Below, piece by piece: positions 33,638-44,100 of a DNA stretch of 55,168 nucleotides. Location of the stretch: positions 1-55,168 of the forward strand of contig CAJUIX010000022.1 in NCBI GenBank assembly GCA_910586665.1, in the 5' to 3' direction. The notes beneath the pieces were generated by a model, which did no database searches, was not told the origin of the DNA, and saw nothing but the letters and a program-made list of their open reading frames with translations. A program made the translations under genes and the position numbers. This DNA is from an uncultured Duncaniella sp. Lineage in GTDB: Bacteria; Bacteroidota; Bacteroidia; Bacteroidales; Muribaculaceae. The stretch's first letter is position 1; each line of letters opens with the position of its first letter.

Positions 33638-33676
33638 ATTTTTTTGTACGGGCGTATTTTGCAACACGCCCGTACA
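33638..33676. terminator. hairpin between susD1 and the duplicated-unit gene
   Basis: Perfect 11-bp stem TGTACGGGCGT (33645-33655) with ACGCCCGTACA (33666-33676), 10-nt loop. On the minus strand it is followed by A7-TG-T6. Terminator-like; the TGTA-GG foot also recalls the BIME-like arms. Confidence 0.65.
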
Positions 33677-33704
33677 ATGAATGTTTTAATGTAAAATCAA
33701 ATGA

Positions 33705-35687
33705 TTAGAAGCCTTTGCCGGGAGTTGTGCCGTAGCCGTTGTCACCGTACTGGTTCTTGTTGTCAATCTGATTGAGGAAGTCAGCCGAAATCGGGCGCAG
33801 ATAGTGCCTGTCGGGGTTGAAGAACGCAGCCGCGCGCTTGTTGTACTTGGCGAGACGGCTCTCGAAGGCGTGGTGGCGCTTGAGGAGGGCCCAGCGGTTG
33901 AGCTCGCCGGCCATTTCACGGGCATACTCATCGAAGATGACATCCTCGGTGACTGTGCTGAGGGCGGGAGTGGTGGCTCCGGCGCGTGTGGCTCGTTTGC
34001 GCAGAGGTTCGAGATAATTGGCTGCTGCCGATGCGTCGCCGAGCTGCTGGCATGCCTCTGCTGCGATGAGGTAGATTTCGGCGGTACGCATAATCATCAT
34101 ATCGCCGTTCTTAGTGTTGAGAGCGCTGCCCCATGAGCCGTCGTAGCACCAGTTGAACTTAATCAGCGAAGGATAGAGCTGATAAGAGTTTGTGCCGTCA
34201 AACTGCTCGGTCTTGTACTCAGTGGAGTATTCGCTGCTGCCGTAGAGGTCGTCGATATTGATGGTGAAATACTGGCTCTGTGCCTTCTCCTCGGAAGAGC
34301 GGGTCTCTTTGGACATCACGATAGCGAAGCGGTTGTCATCAAGCGCCACGGGGTAGTCGACAACATAGACGTTCTTGACCTGCATGAGCTTGGCGGGGTT
34401 GCCTGAGGTCTCACCCTTGGGCCATACGCCGGAGGGAACATACTGGTTGTAGGCACCACCCTCTACTACCTTCATATCGACGTATGGATAGATTTTCTTG
34501 CCGGTGAATTTGGTGTTGATACCATACTTCTTGACAATCGGAGGAGTGATTGTGACACATGTACCTGCGTATGGGCCTACCCACTGGTGGTCGGGGTCAG
34601 TCATGGAGTACATGCCGAAGGCTGTCATGAAGGTGTTTTCCCAACGGCGGTCCCACGAGGGGTCGAAGACGTCAATCGAATACTTCGAGGGAGCGAATGT
34701 ATTGTTGTTTGTGCGTCCGAGATAGTAGTTGGTTTTGTCGCTCCTGGTGTAGAGGTCAGTGAGCTTGTTGGGATTACATACAGTGTAGGTGAAGAGGTTG
34801 TTCTTCGCATAGTAGTTGTTCATTTCGGAGAGCGAGGTGTTGGCACCCGATGCGATAAAGAGAGCCTCCTTGTTGTTTCGATTGTTGTCCTGCGCCCAGA
34901 GATCGTCGATGTTGTCATAGAGGTAGACGTTGTAGGCGGAGGCATTGTTGATGATATCCTCGGCCACCTCGCGTGCGCGCTGCCAGTATGACTTGCCATC
35001 CTCCTGGAGACCCTCGCCGGCGCCCTGTGCGTAGGCACGGGCCAGGATTCCGAGGGCTGTCTTCTTGGTCACGCGGGCATAGTTGCCGTCGACGGGAGTG
35101 TTGTCGAGAGCGGCGGCAGCCTCCTTGAGGTCAGTGGTGATGGATGTGTAGAACTCCTCGACGGTGTTGCGGACGGGGCTTGTGTTCGAGTTGCCGACCT
35201 GTTCGGTGGTAAGAGTCACGGGACCGTAGTAGGTGACAAGCAGGAGGTTGTAGAAGGCACGGAGAGTCTTGGCCTCGGCAACGATTTTCGCTTTTTCCTC
35301 CTCTGTGCCACCCTGCACCTTGTCGGCATTGTCAATCACGGAGTTGCATGAGGGTATTGTGGCGTATGCCTGTTTGAAGAGCTTGTTGGATGCGTTGGTG
35401 TTGGTGGTGAGTCCGTCGTAGTAGATGAGCTGCTTCGCATAGTCGCGGTTGCCGGAGGGGCAGAGCCACATGTCGGTTCCGCCTTCGGCCACACTCAGGA
35501 AGTCATAGACGCTGTAGAGCTGAGTGGCGAGCGGTGAGTAGCAGTAAGTGGCAAGACCCTTCCAGGTCTCGAATGATTCGACAGTCTCATCACCGGCCGA
35601 GGGGTTATACTCGTCGAGACCGCATGAAGTCAGGCCGAGAGTGGAACCCGCGAGCACCACTAAGGTATATTTGAGAAAATTTTTCAT
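33705..35687 (-). CDS. SusD/RagB-family nutrient-binding lipoprotein 1
   Basis: Surface lipoprotein that caps its SusC partner and captures oligomeric substrate. 660 residues, lipobox LTSC at Cys22. The helical TPR-like scaffold is visible: VEGGTDMWL-like VAEGGTDMW near 67, AEAKTLRAFYNLLLVTYYG near 142, and the C-terminal MMIMRTAEIYLIAAEACQQLGD and REMAGELNRWALLKR segments. It is long for the family, from added loops in 330-500. It starts 17 bp after susC1. Substrate cannot be deduced. Confidence 0.94.
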   Translation of the reverse strand: MKNFLKYTLVVLAGSTLGLTSCGLDEYNPSAGDETVESFETWKGLATYCYSPLATQLYSVYDFLSVAEGGTDMWLCPSGNRDYAKQLIYYDGLTTNTNASNKLFKQAYATIPSCNSVIDNADKVQGGTEEEKAKIVAEAKTLRAFYNLLLVTYYGPVTLTTEQVGNSNTSPVRNTVEEFYTSITTDLKEAAAALDNTPVDGNYARVTKKTALGILARAYAQGAGEGLQEDGKSYWQRAREVAEDIINNASAYNVYLYDNIDDLWAQDNNRNNKEALFIASGANTSLSEMNNYYAKNNLFTYTVCNPNKLTDLYTRSDKTNYYLGRTNNNTFAPSKYSIDVFDPSWDRRWENTFMTAFGMYSMTDPDHQWVGPYAGTCVTITPPIVKKYGINTKFTGKKIYPYVDMKVVEGGAYNQYVPSGVWPKGETSGNPAKLMQVKNVYVVDYPVALDDNRFAIVMSKETRSSEEKAQSQYFTINIDDLYGSSEYSTEYKTEQFDGTNSYQLYPSLIKFNWCYDGSWGSALNTKNGDMMIMRTAEIYLIAAEACQQLGDASAAANYLEPLRKRATRAGATTPALSTVTEDVIFDEYAREMAGELNRWALLKRHHAFESRLAKYNKRAAAFFNPDRHYLRPISADFLNQIDNKNQYGDNGYGTTPGKGF

Positions 35688-35704
35688 TGTTGTTGCTAAT
35701 GTTT

Positions 35705-38700
35705 TTAGAATGTGAGATTAAGACCGAACACAAATTGCTTGGTGAGAGGATAGTCGAGGCTGCCGTTCATTTCGGGATCGTAGTCCTTGAGAAGGTCGCT
35801 CTTGGCGATTACAAGCGGGTTGGTGAGTGTGGTATAGAGGCGGAGCTTGCTGATGCCGGCACGCTTCATGAGGTTTTCGGGCAGTGTGTAGCCGAGTGTG
35901 ATGTTCTTGATCTTGAAGTAAGAGCCGTCGACAAATTGCAGGGCGTAGTAGCCTGTGTAGCTTGTGATATCGCGGCTGTTGTTAAGGGCGGGGAAGTAGT
36001 GGTTCTGATCGCCGGTTTCCTCTGTCCAGTAGTCAAAGTATGTGGGGAAGTTTCCTCCTGCCTTGGGGTCATAGTATCCGAGCATACCGTATTTGATTGT
36101 CTGGCCGAAGCGCATGTACATGTACACGGAGAGGTCGAAGTTCTTGTAGGTGAAGGTGTTCTTCAAACCGAGAGTCCAGTCGGGCGAGTTGTGACCGAGC
36201 ACCTGGTAGTCGTTGCCGCTGATAGTGTATCTGTTGTCGGCGTCGTAGTGCACGAGCTTGCGCTCGATTTCACCGTTTGCGCCTTCGACATCTTCCCAAC
36301 GTGAGAATTTGCCGGGCCCGTCGTGGATCATGTCGGGCACATAGACCTTGAGGTCGCCGGGCTTGCATCCGAACACGGCTGCATCCTCAGCTTCGGAAGT
36401 CTTCCATGTGCCGAGCAGCTTGTAGTGATAGTAGGAATTGACGGGGTGTCCTTTGTAGAATACGCGACCGTCGTCTCCGTTGGTGATATATTCCTGGTTG
36501 TCAGTCATTAGACGGGTGATTTCCTCGTGGTTGGCTGTGAATGTGCCGTTGATGGTCCAGGAGAAGTCGCCGGGACGACGCTCGATGAACGGACGGCCCG
36601 TCACTGCAAGCTCGATACCGTTGTTGAGGGTCTCACAGATATTGACATTGGTCTTGTATTGAGTCGAAGCATTGAATGAGCCGTTGTTGACGGGGAGCAG
36701 GCGGCTGTAGATCACGCGATCGGTGTTTGTGCGGTAATAGTCGGCTGTGAGGTCGATGCGCCCGTTGAGCACGCTTGCGTCAATACCGAAGTTCCAGCTC
36801 TTTGACCGTTCCCAGGTGAGCGATAGGTTGGCGACGTTCTCGGTGAAGTAGCTTGTGTCGGCGAGTCCGCCTCCGAGAATGGTCATGCCGGGTACGAGTG
36901 ATGAGAAGCTTGAATAGGGGTCAATTGAGGCTGTACCGGTGACACCGTATCCGACGCGGATCTTGAGGTTGTCGAGCCAGCCCTCACGAAGTTTGTTCAT
37001 GAAAGGCTCGTCGGAGATGCGCCATCCGAGCGAGAAGGCGGGGAAGGTGTCCCAGCGGTTGCCGTCGGCCAGGCGGGATGAACCGTCGTGGCGTACAGAC
37101 GCGCTTGCAAGATATTTGCCGGCGAATGAATAGTTGACGCGGCCTACAAAACCGAGGCCCTTCGACATCACATATTCCGATTTTGCCAATGTGTTGGCAA
37201 TATTAGCCTGGCCTTCGCTGAGGTTGTGCCATAGATAGGAGTTTGACGAAAGATTTGTAGCCTCGCCGTCGACACCTGACATGCGGTTGTGATTCCACGA
37301 TGTCACACCTGTGAGGGTGAAGTTATGGTCGCGGTTGAGTGTGAAATTATAGGTAAGAATGTTTTCCCACTTGTAATTGGCATAATTGTCCTGGTAGACG
37401 TAGGCTTTCACATGTGCGTTGGTGCCTTCCGATGTGATGCCGCTGTCGTTGTAGTAGAGATACGAGCCCTCACCCTGGAAGTAGTTGTGGGTGTTGTAGC
37501 GGAGTGATGCATTGAGACGGCTCTCCCAAGTGAGACCCTTGAGCGGGGTGATGCGGATATAGGGGTTGAAGTCGATGCGGGTGTTCTGGTAATTGTTGCG
37601 GTAGTTGCTGCGGTTGTTGAGCAGGAGGCTCGGGGAGTCACTGCCCGCTACCGGCGAGCGGTTCACGTTGCCTTCCTCGTCATAGAGTGAACCGATAGGG
37701 CTTTGGACGAGCATCCTTTCGAGTTTGGCGTAGGCCGAGTTGCGGTAGGTGTAGCTGCCCTGGAGGTTGACGCCGACGTCGAGCCAGTCGCGCACTTTGT
37801 GGTCTATGCGGATATTGGTCGAGTAAATCTTGTTGTTGTCGTTGGAATACTGGCCTTGTTCGTCAGAGAAGTTGAGCGAGAAGTAGGCCTTGGTCTTCTC
37901 TGTGCCGCCGCTCACAGAAACGGAGTAATTCTGCGTCACGCCGGTCTTCAGCAGCGCGTCGGCCCAGTCGATGGAGTTGGCGCCGAGCCATGAATCGACT
38001 GTGAGGTTCGGGTTGAGGTTGAGCGCGTCCTGATAGGCCAAGGCGGCGCTGCCGAGCACGTCGAGGGGGTCGGTCGAGCCACCGCCTGCTATTATTGCCT
38101 GCTTGCGCAGTTCGTAGAAATTGCGTGAGTTGTAGACCTTGGGCACTGTCGACCATCCGTTGACACCGACGTAGGCGTTGAAGTTGACTGTAGTCTTGCC
38201 TTCCTTGCCGCTCTTGGTGGTTACGATGATGACACCGTTGGCACCCGACGAACCGTAGATTGCGGTCGATGATGCGTCCTTGAGCACCTCGATGGTCTCG
38301 ATGTCATTGGGGTTGATGGTGTTGATGTCGCCGGGCATGCCGTCGATGATGTATGTCGGGGTGCCTGAGGCGGTGAATGAGCGGGTACCGCGGAGCTGCA
38401 CTGTCGGAGTGGCACCAGCCTGGCCCGATGAGCGGGTGATGTCGAGACCGGCAATCTTGCCCTGGAGAGCGTCCATAGCGTTGGATGTCGGCGATAGGGT
38501 GATGTCCTCGTTCTTCACAGAGGCGACGGCACCGGTGAGGTCACGTTTTTTCACCGTGCCGTAGCCGATTGACACGACTTCGTCAAGGACATTGGCGTCA
38601 GGCTCCATAGTGACGTTGATTGTTGTCTGCGAGCCGACTTTTACGGTGTAGGGTTTGTAGCCGATATAGGAAAAGCGGAGAGTTGCTCCTTCGGGGACCG

Positions 38701-38992
38701 AGAGGCGGTAGTTGCCGTCGATGTCTGTTGCGATGCCGTTGTTGGAGCCTTCCTGCATTACGGAGACGCCGATCAGAGGGTCGCCGTTTTCGTCGATGAC
38801 TGTGCCTGAAACAGTATGCTTTTGGCTAACAGCCTGAGGGACAGGAGAATCCCCCCCTAAGTTGCTTTCAGCGGCGAAAGCCGTCATACCGCATCCTCCG
38901 ATGAGGGCGGCAGCAAGCAGTCCGCAAGCCAACTTTCTGTCGATCACATTCGCGCTGTGGACCGAGGACAGAGATTTGGGTCTTTTTTTCAT
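35705..38992 (-). CDS. SusC/RagA-family TonB-dependent outer-membrane transporter 1
   Basis: 1095-residue outer-membrane importer. After an unusually long basic leader and signal (to AFAAES) come a carboxypeptidase-regulatory-like domain (about 58-135, VSGTVIDENGDPLIGVSV), the plug (VSIGYGTVKKRDLTGAV through VIIVTTKSGKEG) and a 22-strand barrel ending FVFGLNLTF with terminal Phe. There is no N-terminal STN signalling domain, so no sigma/anti-sigma coupling is expected. A G7 run (C7 at 38851-38857 on the plus strand) lies in codons just after the signal peptide. Own promoter upstream. Confidence 0.95.
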   Translation of the reverse strand: MKKRPKSLSSVHSANVIDRKLACGLLAAALIGGCGMTAFAAESNLGGDSPVPQAVSQKHTVSGTVIDENGDPLIGVSVMQEGSNNGIATDIDGNYRLSVPEGATLRFSYIGYKPYTVKVGSQTTINVTMEPDANVLDEVVSIGYGTVKKRDLTGAVASVKNEDITLSPTSNAMDALQGKIAGLDITRSSGQAGATPTVQLRGTRSFTASGTPTYIIDGMPGDINTINPNDIETIEVLKDASSTAIYGSSGANGVIIVTTKSGKEGKTTVNFNAYVGVNGWSTVPKVYNSRNFYELRKQAIIAGGGSTDPLDVLGSAALAYQDALNLNPNLTVDSWLGANSIDWADALLKTGVTQNYSVSVSGGTEKTKAYFSLNFSDEQGQYSNDNNKIYSTNIRIDHKVRDWLDVGVNLQGSYTYRNSAYAKLERMLVQSPIGSLYDEEGNVNRSPVAGSDSPSLLLNNRSNYRNNYQNTRIDFNPYIRITPLKGLTWESRLNASLRYNTHNYFQGEGSYLYYNDSGITSEGTNAHVKAYVYQDNYANYKWENILTYNFTLNRDHNFTLTGVTSWNHNRMSGVDGEATNLSSNSYLWHNLSEGQANIANTLAKSEYVMSKGLGFVGRVNYSFAGKYLASASVRHDGSSRLADGNRWDTFPAFSLGWRISDEPFMNKLREGWLDNLKIRVGYGVTGTASIDPYSSFSSLVPGMTILGGGLADTSYFTENVANLSLTWERSKSWNFGIDASVLNGRIDLTADYYRTNTDRVIYSRLLPVNNGSFNASTQYKTNVNICETLNNGIELAVTGRPFIERRPGDFSWTINGTFTANHEEITRLMTDNQEYITNGDDGRVFYKGHPVNSYYHYKLLGTWKTSEAEDAAVFGCKPGDLKVYVPDMIHDGPGKFSRWEDVEGANGEIERKLVHYDADNRYTISGNDYQVLGHNSPDWTLGLKNTFTYKNFDLSVYMYMRFGQTIKYGMLGYYDPKAGGNFPTYFDYWTEETGDQNHYFPALNNSRDITSYTGYYALQFVDGSYFKIKNITLGYTLPENLMKRAGISKLRLYTTLTNPLVIAKSDLLKDYDPEMNGSLDYPLTKQFVFGLNLTF

Positions 38993-39135
38993 GATAGTTG
39001 GTAAAAATGAGTGGTATTGAAGATTATAGTTGAAATCGGTGTGAAAAAATGTGAATTTTTACAGCGTTTTTATGACTGTATGATTAGATATTGACGTTTT
39101 CAATCGCGATTTAAGTATATTTCCAATAAATTACG

Positions 39136-39168
39136 CAAATATACGCAAATAATATCGAAGCATCCAAA
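39136..39168 (-). promoter_or_regulatory. promoter of susC1-susD1
   Basis: The minus strand reads TTTG (39165-39168), 21-bp spacer, TATATTTG (39136-39143). The start site is near 39131. Confidence 0.7.
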
Positions 39169-39303
39169 AAAATAAAGAAAAAAAGAAATAACCCCTTAAC
39201 TTTAATCAGACCCTTGGGGGACTTGAAGTTATCAAAATCATGAAAGTTTTAAGGATCGCCGGGGTAAAGGGGCGGTTTCCTATGCCGGGTTTCTTATAGA
39301 TAA

Positions 39304-39337
39304 AAAATGCTGTGGCGATTTTTCGCCACAGCATTTT
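39304..39337. terminator. strong terminator after susD2
   Basis: Perfect 15-bp stem (39304-39318 with 39323-39337) with a T4 loop and A/T-rich flanks, 28 bp past the susD2 stop. Confidence 0.9.
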
Positions 39338-39365
39338 GAAAATGGAATGTGATGAATCTAACTGA

Positions 39366-41090
39366 TTACTGGCCTACGAGGGCGGGGTTGGCCTCCTTGT
39401 TATAGGTGAACTCCGACTGGGGAATGGCGGCGCGCCAGCCGTTCATGAAGTCGGGCTGATAGGTGGCTGCGACGGTGGTCGGATAGCTGCCCATGTTCTC
39501 GATGTTGTTCTTGTCAAAGGCCTTGTACTCGATGACCTCGTTCCAGCGCTTGTAGTCAAACCAGTTGAAGCCTTCGCCCCAAAGCTCGAGACGACGCTGG
39601 AGCTTCACTTCGGCAAGGAGGGCTTCGCCGGCGGTGGCGGGAATCGTGTAGTTCGGGTCACGTTTGGCCATGAGTTCCTGGATGCAGCTTACGGCAGTGC
39701 CGGCGTCGCCGTTACGGTATGCGGCTTCGGCCTCGATGAGGAGCATCTCGCTTGCACGCATGTAGGGGGGCCAGCAGGAAGTGTAGCCGTCGGGCAGACC
39801 CTGGAACTTATACTGTACACCGAAGGAAATACCCTTGCTGTTGGTGGGATAGATACCCTTGATGTCCTCGGGACGCAGGTCGGCAAAGCGCTTGCCGTAT
39901 GCCTTGATGAAATCCCACATGGCCTTGTTCTTGCCCTTGGGGCTTGAGCCTGAGCCGGTGATGGAGATGCCGTAGGTCTGGTTGGAGTAGATTGAGGGAT
40001 CGAAGAAGTCCTCCTCGGTCACGCCATACTTGGAAGCCATTTCCGGCTCATATCTCACGCAGAGGGGGCCGAAGTAGAGCTGTGCGCGTACGTCGCTCTC
40101 GCTGAAGTGCTTGTAGAGGGAGTATTGCATCGAGCTGCTGTAGCCCCAGCTCTTGACATAGTGGCCGTTGCAGGCATAGTGGGGACCGAAGCCCCAGTAG
40201 TAGATGCCTAAGGGGTCCATAGCGGGTGCCCACATCCATTCGGCGTTCTCGGTCGAGAAGCCTGACAGATAGTCCTTTTCCGACATGATAGGGAAGTCCT
40301 TGCGAGCGTCGTGGGCCATCTTCTGGGCTGTGGCGTAGTCGTCCTTCAGGAGGGCGAGGCGGGCGAAGAGGCCGCGGGCCACGCTTGCGTCGAGGAAGAA
40401 GAGCTGGTCGCCGCGGTCCTTCGTTGATTTTTCGAAGCAGGCGATAGCCTCGGTGAGGTCCTTGTAGAGCTGGTCATAGACCTCGTTACAGGTGCTGAAC
40501 TGCTTGTCGTTGGGCTCGCCCGACTTGATGCGGAACACGATGCAGTGCTTGTTGCCGTTGTCGGAGTCAATCCAGCGGGGGGCATAGACCTGCATGAGGC
40601 GGGTGTAGGCGTGGGCACGCATTGACAGGGCCGAAGCCTTGAGCCAAAGCTCGTTGGCGTTGGTGGTCTCCTCGTCGATGTTGGTCAGGATAGAGTTGGC
40701 CGAGTTGATGATTGAATATGCGTAGTTATACATCCATGTGGGCCACCAGCCGCCGTTCTGCATACGGAAGTTGGCGGGCTTGATGCCTGAACGCATATAA
40801 TTTGTGGCTTCGCCAACGTTGTTGTCCGGGCCGAGAGCCTCGCCGTAGACGTTGGCGAAGAAGGTCTCGCCTGAAGCGTTGAGGTTGCCGTTTTTCAGGT
40901 CGGAGAACTGGCGCTGCATCTGGCGTACAAGACCGGTCACAGCCGCGTTTGCACCCTCTTCAGTCGTGTTTACTGTTGTGGAGGAGACGCCTGTACGAGG
41001 CTCCTCGTTAAGGTAGTCATCGCTGCAGGATACCAATGCCGGAGTCATCAGTGCCACTGCAAGGCCGCCGATAATATATCTATTTTTCAT
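39366..41090 (-). CDS. SusD/RagB-family nutrient-binding lipoprotein 2
   Basis: 574 residues, lipobox LVSC at Cys22 followed by SDDYLNEEP, typical of surface-exposed SusD. Family features include the helical NLxASGETF region, ALSMRAHAYTRLMQVYAPRW near 155, and the C-terminal MRASEMLLIEAEAAYRNGDAG and QRRLELWGEGFNWFDYKRW segments. It is not close to SusD1 in sequence. Last gene of the phosphatase-susC2-susD2 operon (31-bp gap to susC2), closed by the terminator at 39304. Confidence 0.95.
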   Translation of the reverse strand: MKNRYIIGGLAVALMTPALVSCSDDYLNEEPRTGVSSTTVNTTEEGANAAVTGLVRQMQRQFSDLKNGNLNASGETFFANVYGEALGPDNNVGEATNYMRSGIKPANFRMQNGGWWPTWMYNYAYSIINSANSILTNIDEETTNANELWLKASALSMRAHAYTRLMQVYAPRWIDSDNGNKHCIVFRIKSGEPNDKQFSTCNEVYDQLYKDLTEAIACFEKSTKDRGDQLFFLDASVARGLFARLALLKDDYATAQKMAHDARKDFPIMSEKDYLSGFSTENAEWMWAPAMDPLGIYYWGFGPHYACNGHYVKSWGYSSSMQYSLYKHFSESDVRAQLYFGPLCVRYEPEMASKYGVTEEDFFDPSIYSNQTYGISITGSGSSPKGKNKAMWDFIKAYGKRFADLRPEDIKGIYPTNSKGISFGVQYKFQGLPDGYTSCWPPYMRASEMLLIEAEAAYRNGDAGTAVSCIQELMAKRDPNYTIPATAGEALLAEVKLQRRLELWGEGFNWFDYKRWNEVIEYKAFDKNNIENMGSYPTTVAATYQPDFMNGWRAAIPQSEFTYNKEANPALVGQ

Positions 41091-41121
41091 AACTTTAGTT
41101 CAGTTTATTGATTGTCGGGTT

Positions 41122-44100
41122 TTAGAAACGTGCTGTGATCTCGAAAGAGTATACTCGTGAGGGAACGAAGTATTCGCCCTGGCCGCCACTATAGTTGTAT
41201 GTGGGGTTCATGCCCTGGAGCTTGGTGAAGAGTTTCACATTGTCGATAGAGAGACCGGCGCTCAGACCGTTGAGGCTGAGCGGTGCAATCCATTTTCTCG
41301 GGAGGTCGTAGGTGATGTTGAGGTTCTTGAACGCGAGATAGCTGCTCGAGAAGAGGAAGCGGTCGCTGGTCGCATTGTTGTTGTTGCCGTTGACGGTGTT
41401 GATTTGCGGGCGCACGCCTCTGTTGATGCGGTTCTCGTCAGTGATGCCTGCGGCCATGTCGGGAGTCCAGGTGTTGTTGATAGCATCCTCGTGGAGCGAC
41501 TTGCCGGCGTTGGGGAGGAGCATGCCGCTGTAGACGGTGTTGAGGGTCTTGCCGCCGAGGCTGTAGGTGAAGAGCGCGCTGACCGAGATGCCTTTCCAGC
41601 GGAGGTTGGTGCCGAATGAACCGTAGACGGTCGGGAGCGATGTGCCGCGGAAGTGCTTGGAGGCGTATGAAGTGGAGGTGGAGTAGTAGCGGTCACCGAT
41701 CTTCACGAGGGCACCGCCGTCCTCAGCGTTCTTGAGTCTTGACTCCCATTTGCTTTCGTCATATTCCCAGACGCCTGTGCCCATGCCGTTGGCATCGAGG
41801 ACCTCGGTCTCGAAATCGTGGGAATCCTTGTTGATTTCATAGAGTGATTGGCCTGTCATCATGTCGGTGCCTGCCCACTTGTAGGTGTAGAACTCGTAGC
41901 GGCTCTTGCCTTCGACGAGTGCGCGGGGCGAGCTCCAGATGTTGCCTGCGGGAAGCTTGGTGATTTTGTTTTTGATGAAGGTTGCGTCGACGTGGGCTGA
42001 CCATGTGAAGTCCTTGGTTCTCATGATGTCGCCGCTGAACATGATTTCCCAGCCGGTGTTTCTCATGTTACCTACGTTCTGCCACTGCTTCATGTTCGTA
42101 CCTCCGCCGTCAGTACCGTTGGACGGTGCCTGTGAAACCTCATAGAGGAGGTCGGCGTTCACGCGGGAGAAGAAGCCGACAGATGCGTTGAGGCGGCTGT
42201 TGAAGAAGTAGCCTTCGAGAGCGAGGTCAAGAGTCTTGGTTGACTCCCAGCGGATGTTCTTGTTGCCGATTGTCGAGGGGAACACAGAGGGATTTCCGTC
42301 GAGTGTATGGTCATATTTCGACCAAAGGTCAAAAGTCGGATAGTAGCCGTCGGTGTAGTCATTACCTGCAGTACCGTAGGCTGCGCGGAGCTTGAGCTGG
42401 TTGATCCATTCCACGTCTCTGAGGAATTTTTCCTTATTGATGATCCAGCTTGCGCCGACGCTCCAGAATGTGCCCCAGCGCTCGTCCTTGTCAAAGCGGC
42501 TTGATGCGTCGCGCGAGAGGCTGGCTTCGAAGAAGTACTGGTTGTTCCAGTTGTAGCGTGCACGGCCCATGTAGGTCTCCGTGCGGTAACGGTAGGCGTA
42601 GGCGGATGTGCCCTCGTTTTCGGTGAAGTTCGAAAGATAGAGCTTGTCGGGGAAGAGCTGGTTTTTGTTCTTTACCTCTGAATATTCGTAGTAGCGGTTG
42701 TAGCTCTCGTGGTTGAGCATGGCGTCGACGTGGTGTGCGCCATAGTCGTGTGACCATGTGATGTACTGCTGGAGGTTGGTTGTCTCGCGCTTGTAGAAGG
42801 TCTTTGTGAGACGTCCGAATCCCTGGGCATGGCCGATGAGGGGACTGGCGTAGTCGGTGTCGGTCTGACGGTAGCGGTTCATGTTGCCGCGGACGGTAAG
42901 CTCGAAGTTATAGGGGAGGTAGATTGTCGCGAAAGCGTTGCCGTCGACAGAAAGACGCTCATAGTCCTCGGAGTTGGCGCGGATGATATAGGCGCGGTTA
43001 CTGGTGAAGGTTGCGTAGCCGTCCATAGTGTTCCAGACGGGATTGCCGTTTTCGTCGCGGAGGATTTCACCTGTTTTCCAGTCGTGTGCATAGTAGGGGA
43101 GACCGGGGGCGATACCCTGGTATGACATGGCGTTTGAGGTCGACGAGAGGTTGTCGCTGTCAAACTGGGGCTGGTTCGATTCGATTTCGGCAGCGGTAAG
43201 GCCGAAACCTACTTTGAGATATTTTGTGGGGCGGTACTCGCTGTTGAGGCGGGCGTTCCAGCGCTCGAAGTCAGTCTTGAGGAGGTAGCCTTTCTCCTTG
43301 ACATAGCCGAGCGATGCGTAGGCGCTGAACTTCTCGGTGGCACCTGTGGCGCTGACGTTGTATTCCTGACGGTGGCCGTTGCGTGAGAGGGCGTCCCACC
43401 AGTCGGTGTCGTCGTAGCATGAAAGTTTGTTGAGGACGACCTTGCCGTTGGCGTCGAATACCTTCTTGGCGCTGCCGCCGGTGACGTCACCGTTCTCGCC
43501 TGTGCCGTAGAGGTTGAGGATGCCTGCTTCGGAGAAGAAGTTGCCGATGGTCTCCTCCATTGCAGTCTCGTATGTATACTTATCGGGAGCCGAGGTCACC
43601 TTGCCGTTTGTGATAGCCTGGAGCATGGCCTCGTTCCAGCGGTTGTAGCCGAGACGCTTGTATTCGGGGAGTGCGCGCTGATAGATACCCTGGCGTATTT
43701 TGGCTGTCACCTCGACCTTGCCGGCGCTCTTGGCCTTCTTGGTGGTGATGAGGACAACGCCGTTGGCTCCCTTTGCACCGTAAAGGGCGCAGGATGCGGC
43801 GTCCTTGAGCACTGAGATTGTCTCTACGTCGTTAGGGTTGATGTCGTTATAATTGCCGTTCCAGACTACGCCGTCGACCACATAGAGGGGGGCGGTGGTG
43901 CCGTTGACCGAGTTGATACCGCGGATGAGGATTGTGGGTGCCTCACCCGGGGTGCCTGTGGAGCCGTTGACCTGTACGCCGGGGGCCATACCTTCGAGAG
44001 CGGAGGTCACGGAGGTCACGGGGCGGCGCTGTATGTCCTCGTCACTGATGACGGCCACTGAGCCGGTGAGTGACTGCTTGGAAGCTGTACCGTAGGCCAC

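Larger units (their letters stand above)
38993..39365. other. 373-bp intergenic region between the two SusCD units
   Basis: Holds the susC1 promoter (39136-39168) with a ~140-nt leader and the terminator of the susD2 unit (39304-39337). Otherwise AT-rich with nothing recognised. Confidence 0.8.
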
